A stretch of DNA of 64,000 nucleotides. Source: Humulus lupulus (taxonomy: Eukaryota > Streptophyta > Magnoliopsida > Rosales > Cannabaceae). Of this stretch, positions 35,182 through 47,055 are shown one piece after another (the first letter of the stretch is position 1; each line of letters begins with the position of its first letter). The stretch covers positions 225,987,409 to 226,051,408 of the forward strand of contig NC_084794.1 of the NCBI RefSeq assembly GCF_963169125.1, in the 5' to 3' direction. Position numbers and translations under genes: made by a program. The notes under the pieces were generated by a model. The model was not told the origin of the DNA. It did no database searches and was given only the letters and a program-made list of their open reading frames with translations.

Positions 35182-35933
35182 TGTACGCCCTGATTTTCCA
35201 CGGGCTAATAACGAGCTGAGATGTGGCATAATTATATTAGCCACGTGGACGCCACGTGGCCGGAGCTGTTGTTGTAAGGTCCTACCTCTTTAGCTCGAGG
35301 TACCCAATGGTTGACCAAGATTATTTAAGGGCCGAGACAGGGATATGAAGACCGCGATCCAAGAAGGCATCCAGCTCGAGATACGAGCTGGAGTGGGAAG
35401 CCGTGACTCCTTATAAAGTCAACCACGCAATGTAAACGTGCATATATCAAACATCACGTGTCTGATATATCCCTGAATTCTCGGACACGCAGCAGGACCG
35501 TGCGTATTCAGGCACCCACAACTGGGTTAGGCCGTGCGGCCCATTATCCCCCTTACCTATTGATTAGACCACACTTCATTTGTTAGGTTTTAGGAATTAA
35601 TCATGAATGTCATAGAAGTGACATGATGGGTCAGAAGGTCACGGGATGACCCCCCTTACCAACTCCCAGGTGCCCTTTCCTATAAATATGGAGACCCTGG
35701 GAGTTGCAAGGGGTTGGATTCGATTGTGTAACGAAATACCCTGTAAAGAATACCAGGAATATAGCAATAATATTGGCTGGTGGAGTAGAAGGATTTTAAC
35801 CTTTGAACCACCTAAAAACGTGTTTGTGTCATCAGTCCATTTTAAGATCATTCATCTGTTTCGGTTCATTATTAAGCACTAATCTCTTTCTCTTATTTTC
35901 TTAATTACCTGTTGGCGAAGAACCGCGTCAACA
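35182..35933 (+). mobile_element. Element B 3' LTR
   Basis: Starts TGTACGCCCTGATTTTCC, ends GCGTCAACA, 752 bp, preceded by the polypurine tract GGCTTGGGGGGCACA. Most differences from the 5' LTR are transitions. The TATA box at 35681-35688 and the G-boxes are conserved. Confidence 0.95.
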
Positions 35934-35938
35934 GTAAG

Positions 35939-36697
35939 AAACCAGAAAATTGAACTAAAACCTTACCTTGAACCCGAATTGAATCCTCCTCTATGGCTGA
36001 ACACAAGCCCAAACCCTCAAGCCTTGATTCCCACACTAGAATACTCAAACTTGAGCTTCAAAATTCAAAGAGAAGGAAGAGGGAATGATGATCGGTTTGA
36101 AGGAAGAGGAGGTGCTCTATTTTTTTGCTGCCTAAAGCTTCTTAAGGTGATATATATCCTTTAGGTCAAAAGACCAAAATGCCCCTAGGCTTATCTTCTT
36201 TCCTTAACAGCCCCCAAGGGTAAAATTTTCATTTCCCATCTAATCCCGCTAATCATAATTAATGTCTTCCAACTCCCAATATTCTCAAATGCTAATAAAT
36301 CACAACCCATTATCCTTTAATTTCCGGCAATGTTCTAATCACCAAATTACCTTGAGACTCACCCCGAGCCCCGAAACTAACCCCATTATGACCAGATAGA
36401 TAACTTACATTCTGAGATCTTCTGATGCCAAATGGCTCGAACAAATCCACATATAATGTGGTGTTAATCATAATTCACCCACATGCATGAAAATACACAA
36501 TTATGCCCTCAATGGGCCAAATTACTAAAATGTCCTTATAATTAAAAATGGACCCATATGCATGCATTTATAATCATATTGTAATATAATTCTCATAAAT
36601 ATGCATATTATCATTTAATGGCATAATAAATCAATTATGGCCCTCTCGGCCTCCTAATCAAGGTCCTAAACCTTTTTAGGAATTTTGGGGCATTACA
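35939..36697 (-). mobile_element. Element A 3' LTR, proximal portion
   Basis: Continues the LTR interrupted at 20966 and matches about 51930-52688. In sense it starts TGTAATGCCCC at 36697. A TATATAT stretch lies on the minus strand near 36150 (also near 52150), about 540 bp from the LTR start, the likely TATA region. The preceding polypurine tract is at 36698-36711 (AAGGAGGGGATAGT in sense). Confidence 0.92.
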
Positions 36698-37059
36698 ACT
36701 ATCCCCTCCTTACAGAAATTTTGTCCTCGAAATTTATCTGAACTGCCCAGAATATAAATTCCGCACAACTGATTCCAGTCTCCCAGGTCGTTCCCTCGAC
36801 CTCATGTCCTTGAAACATTATCTTAACTCAAGGTATAACTTTATTCCTCAGAACCTTATTCTTTTAGTCTCATATCTGAGCTGGCTATTCTTTTCAGGAT
36901 AACTTAGCCTCAATCTCCGGATTCTCATAACTCAACACATGAGTTTCCTTTAACCCATGTCCTCAACAAGGAAATCTAAACTACACTGTATACTGCTGAC
37001 AGTGCCAAAGATAAAGCCAATCTAAAGGCAACCTGACCAGTCCTATCCAGGATTCAAAC

Positions 37060-38996
37060 GGTCATAATAATCTAGGGCTCAACTTGCACCCATCTCCTTA
37101 CCCCTTTCCATGGTGAAACTTTTAAGGAAGATACAATCTTCTACTTGGAACTCCATGTTCCGACTTTTCAATTCAGTAACACTTTTCCATTTACTCTGAG
37201 AAGTGAGCATCCAAGCTCCAACCTCTAATAATCTCAATGGTCCCCTGAACTACCTCAGGATCCAAAATCAACACCTTACCCATCTTATTCCAATGAACAA
37301 GTGATAAACGTTCTTGAACGTACCTTATCTCATAAGATACCTTTCCAATACTGGACAACTCTCTTTCTCTCTCTGATTTACCACCAGTCTAAGGATAATG
37401 AACTGTACTACATTCCAACTATATACTCATCGCCTTCCTTAACCCTTCCAAGACCTGGAAGTAACAACAGTGTCATCATCTGATAAGACAAACCTCGTAT
37501 TCCATGAAGGCACACTATCTCTCTCACATAGCGATCTGAATGTTGATCAGCTGTGTTACTTGACCTTACTGATAGAAATGAACCCACTTTAAATACTGGT
37601 CCCTAACGACCCAATCCAACTCATGCTGACCCACTATCCTGGGCAGCCTCATCACGATGTTTCCTTATTTCCATTATAGAATACTCAAAGGCTGCAATGG
37701 CCTTACTGATTTCTGATACAATGATTTGACCTGCTAACATGTTAAGAACTTTGCCATGTATTCCATTATGTCCCTCTCCATCCCAGGCCATCAATATAAA
37801 GCTTTCAAACTCCGGTACACTCTCATGATGTTTGAATAAAGAGAATAGGAGAGTAGCATGAGATTCATCTAGAATCTCCCAATTAATCTCAGTGTCCATC
37901 AGATTCCAAATCCGATCTCTATACCACAATAAATTCATACCTGACACCGCAAAACCCTTAGCTAATCCAACTAAGACTTTCCACTCAATCTTTCCTATAT
38001 GTGGTTCACTTAATCATTTTCCTCTTGATCCTTTCCGAAATTATAATCTCATGCATAAACTGGCCACTTGGCCCACCAAAAACTCTACTCTAGTTCTGGT
38101 TAGATCCTTTAACCAACTTGTTGCATAAGCAATCGATTCTCCCTGTCACTGAGGTGTCATAACAACCTACAAACTGATTATGATCTGCAAGAAGATTCAG
38201 AACTCTTTCTCGAGGCACTCCTACCCCTAAGGTAGGCCCGTCCAAGGAAACTCCTGCCCCTAAGGCATTCCTTGACCTTGGCAAATTTTTGCAAAAAAAA
38301 AAACATCACGATACCATCAATCAAGACGATCACAAATCCCATTCAAATAATTCTTAAATACTCTGTTCACTTGATTCATCAAGACAACTCAACATTAATT
38401 AAACTCTCAAATCATAACTCCGCACTCCCTGCGCCCTTATCTGATATAATAATCTTCTGTTTAACCTTCTCCCTGATCTCAAACTGGTCCTAACCAAATC
38501 TAAGATCCAACTTAGAGAATTCCACCTTATCCAATAACTGAGCCTTAAATTCTTACGACTCTGATGAGGCCATTCAATACCGTGCCCTAGACCTGATTCC
38601 ATCCCTGACACCAATCACTCACCATTCTATCTCTTCATATAAAGGGAACCCTGGCAAGTCCCCTGGAAGCACATCTAGAAACTCACAGACTAATCCAGTC
38701 TATCCTGATCCCACTGCCACAATCTAAGTGGTATCCACCACACTAGCTAAGAGTTCCATGCATCCTCCTGCAATAGATCTCTGGCTCTAGATACAAATGT
38801 CATCAGCATACAAAATCCATGCACATTGCCAACTGTCACAAGCCTTCCCACTCTCAAACCCAAGAGTTACTATCCTTTCCTTGCAATCTAACATCGCCTC
38901 ACACTTAGCTAACCAATCCATATCCAGGATTAAACCGAGGCCAGTCATAACCAGCCTTATCAAAACCACTGATGAGTCCTTTTTATCATAACCCAA
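37060..38996 (-). pseudogene. Element A pol remnant (protease, RT, RNase H/integrase fragments)
   Basis: Minus-strand fragments in pol order. Protease end: LILDMDWLAKCEAMLDCKERIVTL, in two parts of the frame at 38996-38860. Reverse transcriptase at about 38560-38300: FSKLDLRFG, and a decayed catalytic site reading FVIVLIDGI in place of the usual F(I/V)DDI. Integrase zinc region at about 37947-37700: YRDRIW, ESHAT and, after a frameshift, PGMERDI. Integrase C-terminal region at about 37260-37080. Only about 1.9 kb separates protease from integrase end, less than a complete pol, so internal parts are deleted. Many stops and frameshifts. Nonfunctional. Confidence 0.75.
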
Positions 38997-39180
38997 CTCA
39001 TCTCTTAAATCACCAATACAGTATCACATTCCCATCACAACATAACCATGTGATCTATATATCATCTTTATGCTTCTCTAGAAGCATCAAACAAAGAAAC
39101 AGCATGGTACCAAAACCAGTCAGCACCATACAAAAAAAATCAAAACTAGAAAACAGACCTACCGCCCCTGAGGAACTAGT

Positions 39181-39216
39181 CTCAGTCTCAGTCTCAGTCT
39201 CAGTCTCAGTCTCAGA
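39181..39216. repeat. (CTCAGT)6 microsatellite in the gag of element A
   Basis: Five perfect CTCAGT units plus CTCAGA. On the minus strand it encodes alternating Glu and Thr, in a linker between the zinc knuckles and protease. Confidence 0.9.
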
Positions 39217-39299
39217 CTCTGACTGCCTCAGAATGAACACTCGAGCTGGAGTCAAGCTGTCCATCCCCTTTTTCTTATACTTTCTTAGTCTTGGGCAAT

Positions 39300-39539
39300 C
39301 CTTCTTAAAATCCCAACCATGTCACATAAGAAACATGCCTTTGCTCGACATTCTCCCAAATGACGCCTTGTGCACCGAGCACATACTGGACGAGTCTTCC
39401 AGTTTTCATTCTTGCTTGCTCCAATAAATGGAGGCATCACTGCTTAAGCTCCATGCTCTCCAGCACTCTCTTGCCCAACTTGATTTCTTGCGCTCTCAAC
39501 AGCAAGAGCCTTCCCTACCACCAGAGCGTAAGTAGAGAT
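39300..39539 (-). pseudogene. Element A gag, C-terminal part with zinc knuckles
   Basis: Reads on from the gag at 48897-49640 once the copia element is removed: the left side ends MHEIS and the right side continues with TYALVVGKALAVESA. It contains CARCTRRHLGEC and a second partly decayed CCHC (CFLCDMVG). Two zinc knuckles fit a chromovirus gag. Confidence 0.65.
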
Positions 39540-41375
39540 TGTAGGAAAAACTCATTGCAGGATCTTTATTTATTTTTATGCAATTTACATATTATCAAAC
39601 AAACATGAAAATTCCTAGAACATGCTCCTATGAAATTGATACAAATACTGAAATTGATACAAATACATAGTAAAGTAAAAACTTACATTACGCAGCGGAA
39701 CTGGAACAACTCCATCCTTCAATCTCTCTAACCCTTGATTCCTTTCTGTAGCAGAGTATTATCAAGAGATTGAACAAGATCAGCAACACAGTCTTCCTCA
39801 TCAAGCCTTTGATCAACCTAGAACTAGTGTGGGCTGGTTCTCAACACATGAGATAGAGATCTTGAAGAGAAGAAGAAGAGAGAGTGACCAAGAAATGTTA
39901 GACTGTCTAGGTTTTCACTTACCAATCAACTGAAACTCCCTTGCTTATGAAAACCCTAGATATCATATTCCTTATATAGGCAACTTAATGGGATTTATTT
40001 AAATTTAAATTAATTAAAAATAATAAACAAAAATAAAAGCCTTGGGCTGCCATAAATGGACTTGGACCCAATCTCTTTGTTTTGAATTTAAATCCCAACT
40101 GGGCCTAAATTCAAAACCTTTTATTTATTTATTTTTTAATTAATTAATTAAATCCTTATTCAAATTAACTAATTATAATTTGAAACTTGATTTAATATTA
40201 TTTATTTATATTGATACCAATTTATCAATATTAATAAATTTACCCAAAGATTCTCTTTTATTCTCTAAATCTCATATCTCTGTAAATTTTCCAAAATTGA
40301 CCTAGTCAACTTTAAAAATCCTAATTGATAATTAAATCAATTAATTGAGACATTCTAGATGATTTGCTCAAAGGTGATGCGGGGACCATGGATCCATGAA
40401 ATCAAGCTCCAACAAGTTACCGTGAATTTATTTACGAATAATTTCACTACCTTATTAATTCCTCGTGACTCCACTATAGACTCGGAATTGAACTCTTGAA
40501 TTCATAGAACGTATTTTCAAAACCATAAATACGTTATCCGTTGTTATAACCATTACAATAAGTTAATCCTCTATCGATGACTTACTAATGAGCTGGGTGC
40601 AAATTACCGTTTTACCCTCATCAATATTTTATCCTTAACTCCCACTAAGTTCCTTATAAATGATATTTCCGTGAACTTAATTACAGAAATGAGATCTCAA
40701 TCATTTAACCTTTTGAACAAAGCAATTAAGGAAATAATATTTTCACTTCTCATACAGAAGTTATAGATTTCGTATCTATGAATAATACTTCCACTCGATT
40801 ACACTAATAAATCTCCAAGATGTAAGTATGGGCTAGACCGTAGGGTAAGCTGGTAACGAACACGTCAAAAGATTTAAATAATATAATTAGCAGAATATTA
40901 TCACTCAGAATTAAGATCGACTTAATAAATGGTCAACGTTGTGACATTGATTAGATTTGATAACAACGATACTTATTTATCAATCAATAATCAATATCGG
41001 TCCTAGTCTGATGTAACTAAATACATCTGATCTTATCTACTTGGTCGATGCCTTGGACAAGACATCACACCCTGAATGTGTAAGTAGATCATATCATAGA
41101 TTGCCTAATCAGTGAAAATCCAATGCACTGATCTAATCTCAGGACTCGTTCTTTTGAACATATAATTACAACTATAATCCACTGTGACCTAGTCACTATA
41201 ATTGTAACTATCCATATGTTCAGGATTTTATAAATGTTTGTATTATTTCAATAATCATGTAATAAAACAAGCAAGCAACACGGTTGTCAAACTAAATGAT
41301 TTCTACTACTTTTATTGATAATATGAAATCGTGCTACATGTCCGACATGGTTTTATAAGGGCATAAAACCCAACA
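39540..41375 (-). mobile_element. Copia 3' LTR
   Basis: 1836 bp. On the plus strand starts TGTAGGAAAAACTC and ends ACCCAACA. A TATA box (TATATAAG in sense) is at 39972-39979. Confidence 0.94.
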
Positions 41376-41491
41376 AACTCCCACTTGCCCTTTTAAAACA
41401 AATGGAACATGTTTATCAAAACCATGCATTCTACATGCTTCACAATTATGTTTTCTGCCTATATCTTTGTAAAGGGATATGAAAGATTGCC

Positions 41492-43906
41492 TTACAATGC
41501 TATCTTCATCACCTTCACTTCACACCTTCGCCACACATCCTCGATAATGTGGTACTTTCTCTCTATATGCTTTGCTCTTTTGTAGCTTCGAGGTTCTTTC
41601 GAATTCGCTATTGCCTCATTACTGTCACTAGACAAAATGAGTGGTTTATCCATTTTTGGAATAACACCGAGATCCGTATAGAACTTCCTTAGCCAGACTA
41701 TTTCCTTAGCCGCCATAGACGCAGCTATGTACTCAGCCTCCAAAATGGATTCTAAAATGGCAGATAGCTTAACGCTTCTCCAAATCATAGCTCCACCCCC
41801 AAGAGTAAACACATTTTTTCAGAAGTAGACTTCTTGTCATCAACATCAGTCTAAAATCTGAATATGTGTAGCCTAACAGGTACAAAGATCCACCTGAAAA
41901 GACTAACATATAGTCTCTAGTCCATCAAAGATAACGACTTCCATCTATTGTTTATTTCCAAGGTTTTACTGACACTTGCTCACCACTCCCACTGCATAGA
42001 AGATCTTCGATCACAACACACAACATAGCATGCATTAGACTTCTAATTTCAAATGCATAAGGAATTCATTACATCTTTGCTTTCTCTTGAGGAGTCTGTG
42101 GAGACTGCTGCTTAGAAAAATAAATTCCATGTCAAGACATTAAACATCCTTTCTCGGAATTTGTTATAGAGTAATGACCAATCACCTCAATAAAGTAGGT
42201 CGCTTGAGTTAGAGCTAAAGTTCAGTTATTTATTTCCCTGATGTTCTGGATACCAAGAACACGACTTGCTACAACAAAATCTGGAATTTCGTTTCTAGCC
42301 AGTTCTTTATGTTTGATAATTTCTTGACATTGTTTCCAATGAATAAGATATCATCTACATAAAGGATTCAAAACACCACAATGTCTTTTTCCCTAAGTTG
42401 TCAAACACAAGGGTCAACTACATTTTGTTCAAAAACTCAGGTCTTAATGTTTCCATTTAACCTTAAGTTCCAGGAGCGCGAAGCTTGTTTAAGTCCATAG
42501 ATTGACGTACTCAGCTTGCCGAATTTCTTGTCCAACTACTTTAAATCCTTCTGATTGATGCATGTTAATTGTCTCATCAAGATAGCCATTAAAAATGCTT
42601 CTTTAATGTCCATTTGCCTTATCTCTTAATCAAGAGTTGTGGCTATGGATAAGAGTATACTAAATGAATTTTAACATGGCTACCAGAGAAAAAGTTTTCT
42701 CTAAGTCAAATTTCTCTCTCTGCCACGAGTCGAGCCTTTAATGTCTCGACCTTTCTATCAACTCCTCTTTTCTTCTTATAGATCCTCTTGCACCCCATGG
42801 GCCTAAAGTCCAATGGCACATCTACAAGATCTCAGACAAATTAAGAGTACTTAGACTTTATTACCTGGTACTTGGCTTTGAGTCAAAAATCCCTTTCAGA
42901 CCTACCCATTTCCTATTTAAAGGCCAACGAATCATTGTTACTTGTGTCCCCAACCAACTTGTGGGTTTCACTATCCATATCATAGGTACCGGGTTCCAAG
43001 AAATTTTCCCACTATGACGAGGCATCGTAACTTTCTGACTTGGATTAGTGGTTTCTGAATGTACCTTGTTTTCATTGACTTGTGTCGGTAAGGATGGAAC
43101 AATAGTTTATCATTTTTCCATCTAATACTATTTTTCTATGAGACTTGAAATTCATTATGTAGTCGTTATCCAGAAAAGCAACATTTGTAGAGCCAAACAC
43201 TTTCTTGTCTATTGGACTATGAAACAGACCACCCTGAGTACCTTTAGAATAGCCATCAAGCAAGCAAACCCTCAGCTCATTGTTCTAGCTTTCTAACTTT
43301 TCCTCATGTCAAAAACATGACACCACCAAATTCCATAATGATGTAAACCAGGTTCACGACCATTTCATAATTCTAGTGGTGTCTTGCAGACAACTTTTTG
43401 AGACCGCACAACATTTAAAAAAAATATCACATGCGGTCTAGGTAGTATGTCTCCAGAAAAGATCTAGGTAAGAAGTTGGTAGAGTTTAATAGCTTATCAT
43501 AGAACACACATTTTCATAAACATGCGATTCACACCGCTCAGCAACACTGTTCTGTTGCGGAGTCCTTGGGGCAGTTGTTTTAAACAAATCTTCAAGTTCA
43601 ATTAAATGATCTTGGTTCTGATTATCCAAATATCTTCCACCCCTATCAGATCGCAAGATCTTTAACGTTTTACCTAATTTGGTTTTAAAGCCATAGCAAT
43701 GAATTCTTTGAACTTCTTAACAAATTCGCAGAATTCTTATGCTTTAGGTACTTACATGAGTCTCTAGAGCAATCATCGATGAAGGTGACGAAATACTCAT
43801 AACCACCCCTCGCTTGAACATTCATATGTCCCCAGAAATTTGAACATACTAGCCCTAGTGGTTCTTTGGCCCTTTCTCCTATCACAGAGAATGGACGCTT
43901 TGTCAT
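41492..43906 (-). pseudogene. Copia pol remnant
   Basis: Minus-strand fragments: integrase core at 43906-43685 (MTKRPFSVIGERAKEPL, then YEYFVTFIDDCSRD), integrase end at 43263-43072 (GYSKGTQGGLFHSP, VFGSTNVAFLDNDY), reverse transcriptase with the catalytic LYVDDI at 42366-42347, and RNase H at 41812-41492 (LEAEYIAASMAAKEIVWLRKF, then IANSKEPRSYKRAKHIERKY). Integrase comes before RT, as in Ty1/copia. The frame is broken between all of these. Confidence 0.85.
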
Positions 43907-44339
43907 TCTGCCCTCGAGACTAGATTCACAAACTGGTAGGTCACCCTAGGTGAGTTCCCTCAAAGGCCCAGCCTTTGTTAGTCTTTGAATCCTATCATAA
44001 CAAATATGACCAAAGCGAAAATGCCAAAGGTACGTCATTTCTAATGCTATTGACCTTTTGTTGTTTAACGGTCCTAGAATTAGCTGTCTTAAACAACTCA
44101 TTATTTATAACATACGGTTCGTTTAGTTGCAATAGGTATAGCCTGCTTTTCATACATCCACCCCACAATTCACATCCATTTAAAGAAATAGGATTTTATT
44201 ACTTGTGAAAGTAACTACAAATTGTTGTTGATGTAATAAGAAAAACTTAAATTAAAATTTCTATTGAAAATCGGAATAAAATAAACATTGTCTTAAAACA
44301 ATATATTTATTTCCAAAATTCATTCAAGGTTATCCTTTT

Positions 44340-44960
44340 GCGTTGTTTGATACGAACAACTCTTGATGGATACCAAGCCGTGGCTTTTTATCCTTCATGG
44401 CTTTCCCAATGCTAAAAGTGTAAAAAGGTACATGCATGTTTAGTAGATTGTGATTCAGCGATCCAAAACCGAAGTATCATCCTCTAAAACCACATGCATC
44501 CAAGACAAATTTAATTATTTTGGGTTCCATATGCCTTGAGTTCCGGGAAATCTTGTTCCAATTCCCAGTCTCCTTGCAGTTGGAAACACCCCCTTTTTTG
44601 TGTACTTATAATCATGCCTTGCTCCAAGATGCTTTGCAGCATTTGGTGCCTTGCCAGTTGACTTCTTGTTCTTTTTGTATGAATTTCTTCCTCTCTTGCT
44701 CTTCGAAGAAGAAGCTCAAAGCAGTTTCTCCTTGAGCTTGTTTAGTAGTATTAGTATTCTTTCATTTGCTCGAACTACCATCAACAATCCTCTTTGAAGG
44801 ATTTGGTGATCGTTGCATGGGAAAAATAGGAATATCTTTGATTATCACGAACTCGATGTTGTCTAAAATCAACACCATGTTGATGTTGGACAAACATTTC
44901 GTGAGGTTTTCACCATAGAGTAACATTTTAGAGACCAGAGAGAGTATGAGGTGGGAAGCT
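44340..44960 (-). pseudogene. Copia gag remnant
   Basis: Around 44590-44540 the minus strand carries a degraded zinc knuckle (NCKETGNWNKI-type, resembling C-x2-C-x4-H-x4-C with the first Cys and the His lost or shifted). Location between leader and integrase fits gag. The rest is not confidently readable. Confidence 0.4.
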
Positions 44961-47055
44961 TAGAGCTTCAATTATCAACTAAGTAGAAATCAACGCATTG
45001 CTTGACAAACATTTATTCATTAAATATTTTAGAAATAGCATAACATACAAAATGTTTTGAGATAAGCAAAATACTAAAACACTTATCTTCTATTTCTTAG
45101 GTACTTTACCTAGCCATGAACCCATGTGTCCCGGTAGGTGAGAGTCACAAATATTCACGTAGTTAAATAGAGAAACATCTCAATTAATAAAACATCATAG
45201 ACTTTTATTAACTACCTATTCCATCCGATCAAAGTAACGGAAACTCATGTGTCCCGGTAGACGAGAATCACAAATATTTCTTACTTTATGAGTTTGACCG
45301 ACGATTTCGATTATTATAGACTTAATTCCTATAGTCACCGTAGGGATGAGTCTATAGAAGGTCCATCTATAACCATCTATCCTAAGAAATTTAACCATGT
45401 TAAGAAGTCCAGTGAACACCTTCTGTAGGGAGACGAAATCAAAGCGCCATGAGGCCCCACTGAACTCTAACCTTGTTAAATCAACGGTGGAGATCGAATT
45501 GAAATTTTTTAAAACTCATTATTAAATATTTTAGTATTTTATTCTTTTTGAAAAAATATCAACTTAGGTTTTCCAAACTATCAAAATAATCAATAAACCA
45601 ACTAAGGTTCGCCAAATTATAAAAATAATCAACAAACCATAGTTTATAATTTTTTCATTAATTCTAAAATTACCATTGAAAATTAATCCAAAAATTAGAA
45701 TTAATATGTTTCTAATCAATTATTAGGTCCAACTAAAAAGAATAACCTAATACAATTAAGTCCAACTTAGGTAAATGGGCCTTAACAATTCGAGATTGCA
45801 TGGAGGAGAGCTGGGTTCAGTATGTCGGACTCACTACTAAGGCTCCCTAACTTCTACACAAAGCCCAAAAAGACAGGAATTTGAACATTTGTTTTATTAA
45901 TTGTTATTCAATTGATTAGGCCCAATCTAGTAATGCAAAACAAATGGGCCTTCACAAGTGGAACCACCCACAAGAGAGGAATTTAAACTTTACATGTTCA
46001 ATTGGGTCCAAATAAAACCTAACATTTTATGAAAGTTTTATTTGAGTTTTCCCACATTTTTTAAACGCAAAAATTGGGCCATCATTATACTTATATTTAA
46101 AGCCCAAATGCAAAAAATAACTTAATAATGATGCTTGATATGTTAATAATTGGATGGGCCTAACAAGTTATTCTATAAGCATGTATTATTAAATTATGCA
46201 AATATACCACAACAATATTCTATTTTGCAAAATACCATAATTAATTAACATAGAATTCATCGGATAAAATTCAATATAATTAATTAAACAATGTTACAAA
46301 ATATTAAATTAATTAAAATAGAATTTATCAAACAAAATTCAATTTCAAATAATTAATTTAACCAAGGTTGTTAAGTTGTTAGGAATGACAAGACATTTTA
46401 TTTTTAAATATTTTAACAAATTTTAAAATATCAAAATATCTTTTAACCAAATTTAAAATATCTAGTATTATCTGATAACTAATTATAAATATTTTAAACA
46501 ATAAAAATATCTTGAATAATCAGATAACTAATTTTAATATTTTATTTATAACAAAATAAAAAAAAATCTTAAAATGTCATGATTATCAAATAACAAATTC
46601 AAAATATTTTAAAAAGAAAAAATATCTATAAAATTATCAGATAATCAATTTTAAATATTTTCAACCTAACTGCACAAAATATCTAATTTAAAAAATATTT
46701 ATTTATTTATTTTATTTTATTTTTTGCGAAAAAATGCCGCGCGCGGGTTTCGGCACCGACGCCGCACGGACGTCCGTACGGCGTCCGTACGGCCGGGTCC
46801 CGACGGCGGCTCCATGCATGCCCAGCACATACACTGCAAAAAATAGTCCAATTTTTTTTTTTTTTTTTTTAAAATCTGTGCAGTTTTTAAATCCAAAACA
46901 AGCCAAAAACAACCAAATTATTGCTAAATTTACAAAAGAAAACATAACACATGCACTAATAACATGTACCATCCAATTAATACCTAACATATCAATCAAT
47001 TTCATACATGTTCATTCATGAAAATAAACTAGCAACCTATGGCTCTGAGGCCAAT
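44961..47055. other. Copia leader region, non-coding
   Basis: Mostly very AT-rich. It has an imperfect duplication of CATGTGTCCCGGTAGrYGAGArTCACAAATATT at about 45125 and 45247, a T-run at 46852-46871, a GC-rich block at 46735-46815, and the primer binding site at 47041-47054. No gene seen. Confidence 0.5.
46735..46815. repeat. GC-rich palindromic block in the copia leader
   Basis: About 80 bp of strongly GC-rich sequence in AT-rich DNA, with overlapping inverted and direct repeats of CCGTACGGC and CGGACGTCCG. It lies 240-320 nt downstream of the primer site in sense and could fold into a stable RNA structure. Confidence 0.6.

Larger units (their letters stand above)
20967..35933 (+). mobile_element. 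Element B: Tat-lineage Ty3/gypsy retrotransposon with both LTRs
   Basis: 14,967 bp, or 12.6 kb without the solo LTR nested at 28380-30767. Flanked by GTAAG at 20962-20966 and 35934-35938. Order: 5' LTR, primer site, gag, protease, reverse transcriptase, RNase H, second RNase H, integrase, 120-bp tandem repeats, antisense gene, polypurine tract (35170-35181), 3' LTR. The LTRs are both 752 bp and differ at about 20-25 positions by eye, near 3 percent. Single stops and frameshifts break gag and pol, but the domains are otherwise well preserved, pointing to a fairly recent insertion. Confidence 0.95.

Noticed and set aside
37301..37483. A plus-strand open frame in the element A remnant
   Set aside because: The opposite strand carries integrase-like fragments in pol order; this frame is a shadow.
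46712..47005. A hydrophobic 97-codon minus-strand frame that could suggest a membrane or envelope-like protein
   Set aside because: Lies in the non-coding leader of the copia element between primer site and gag, spans a homopolymer run, and has no recognisable domain.
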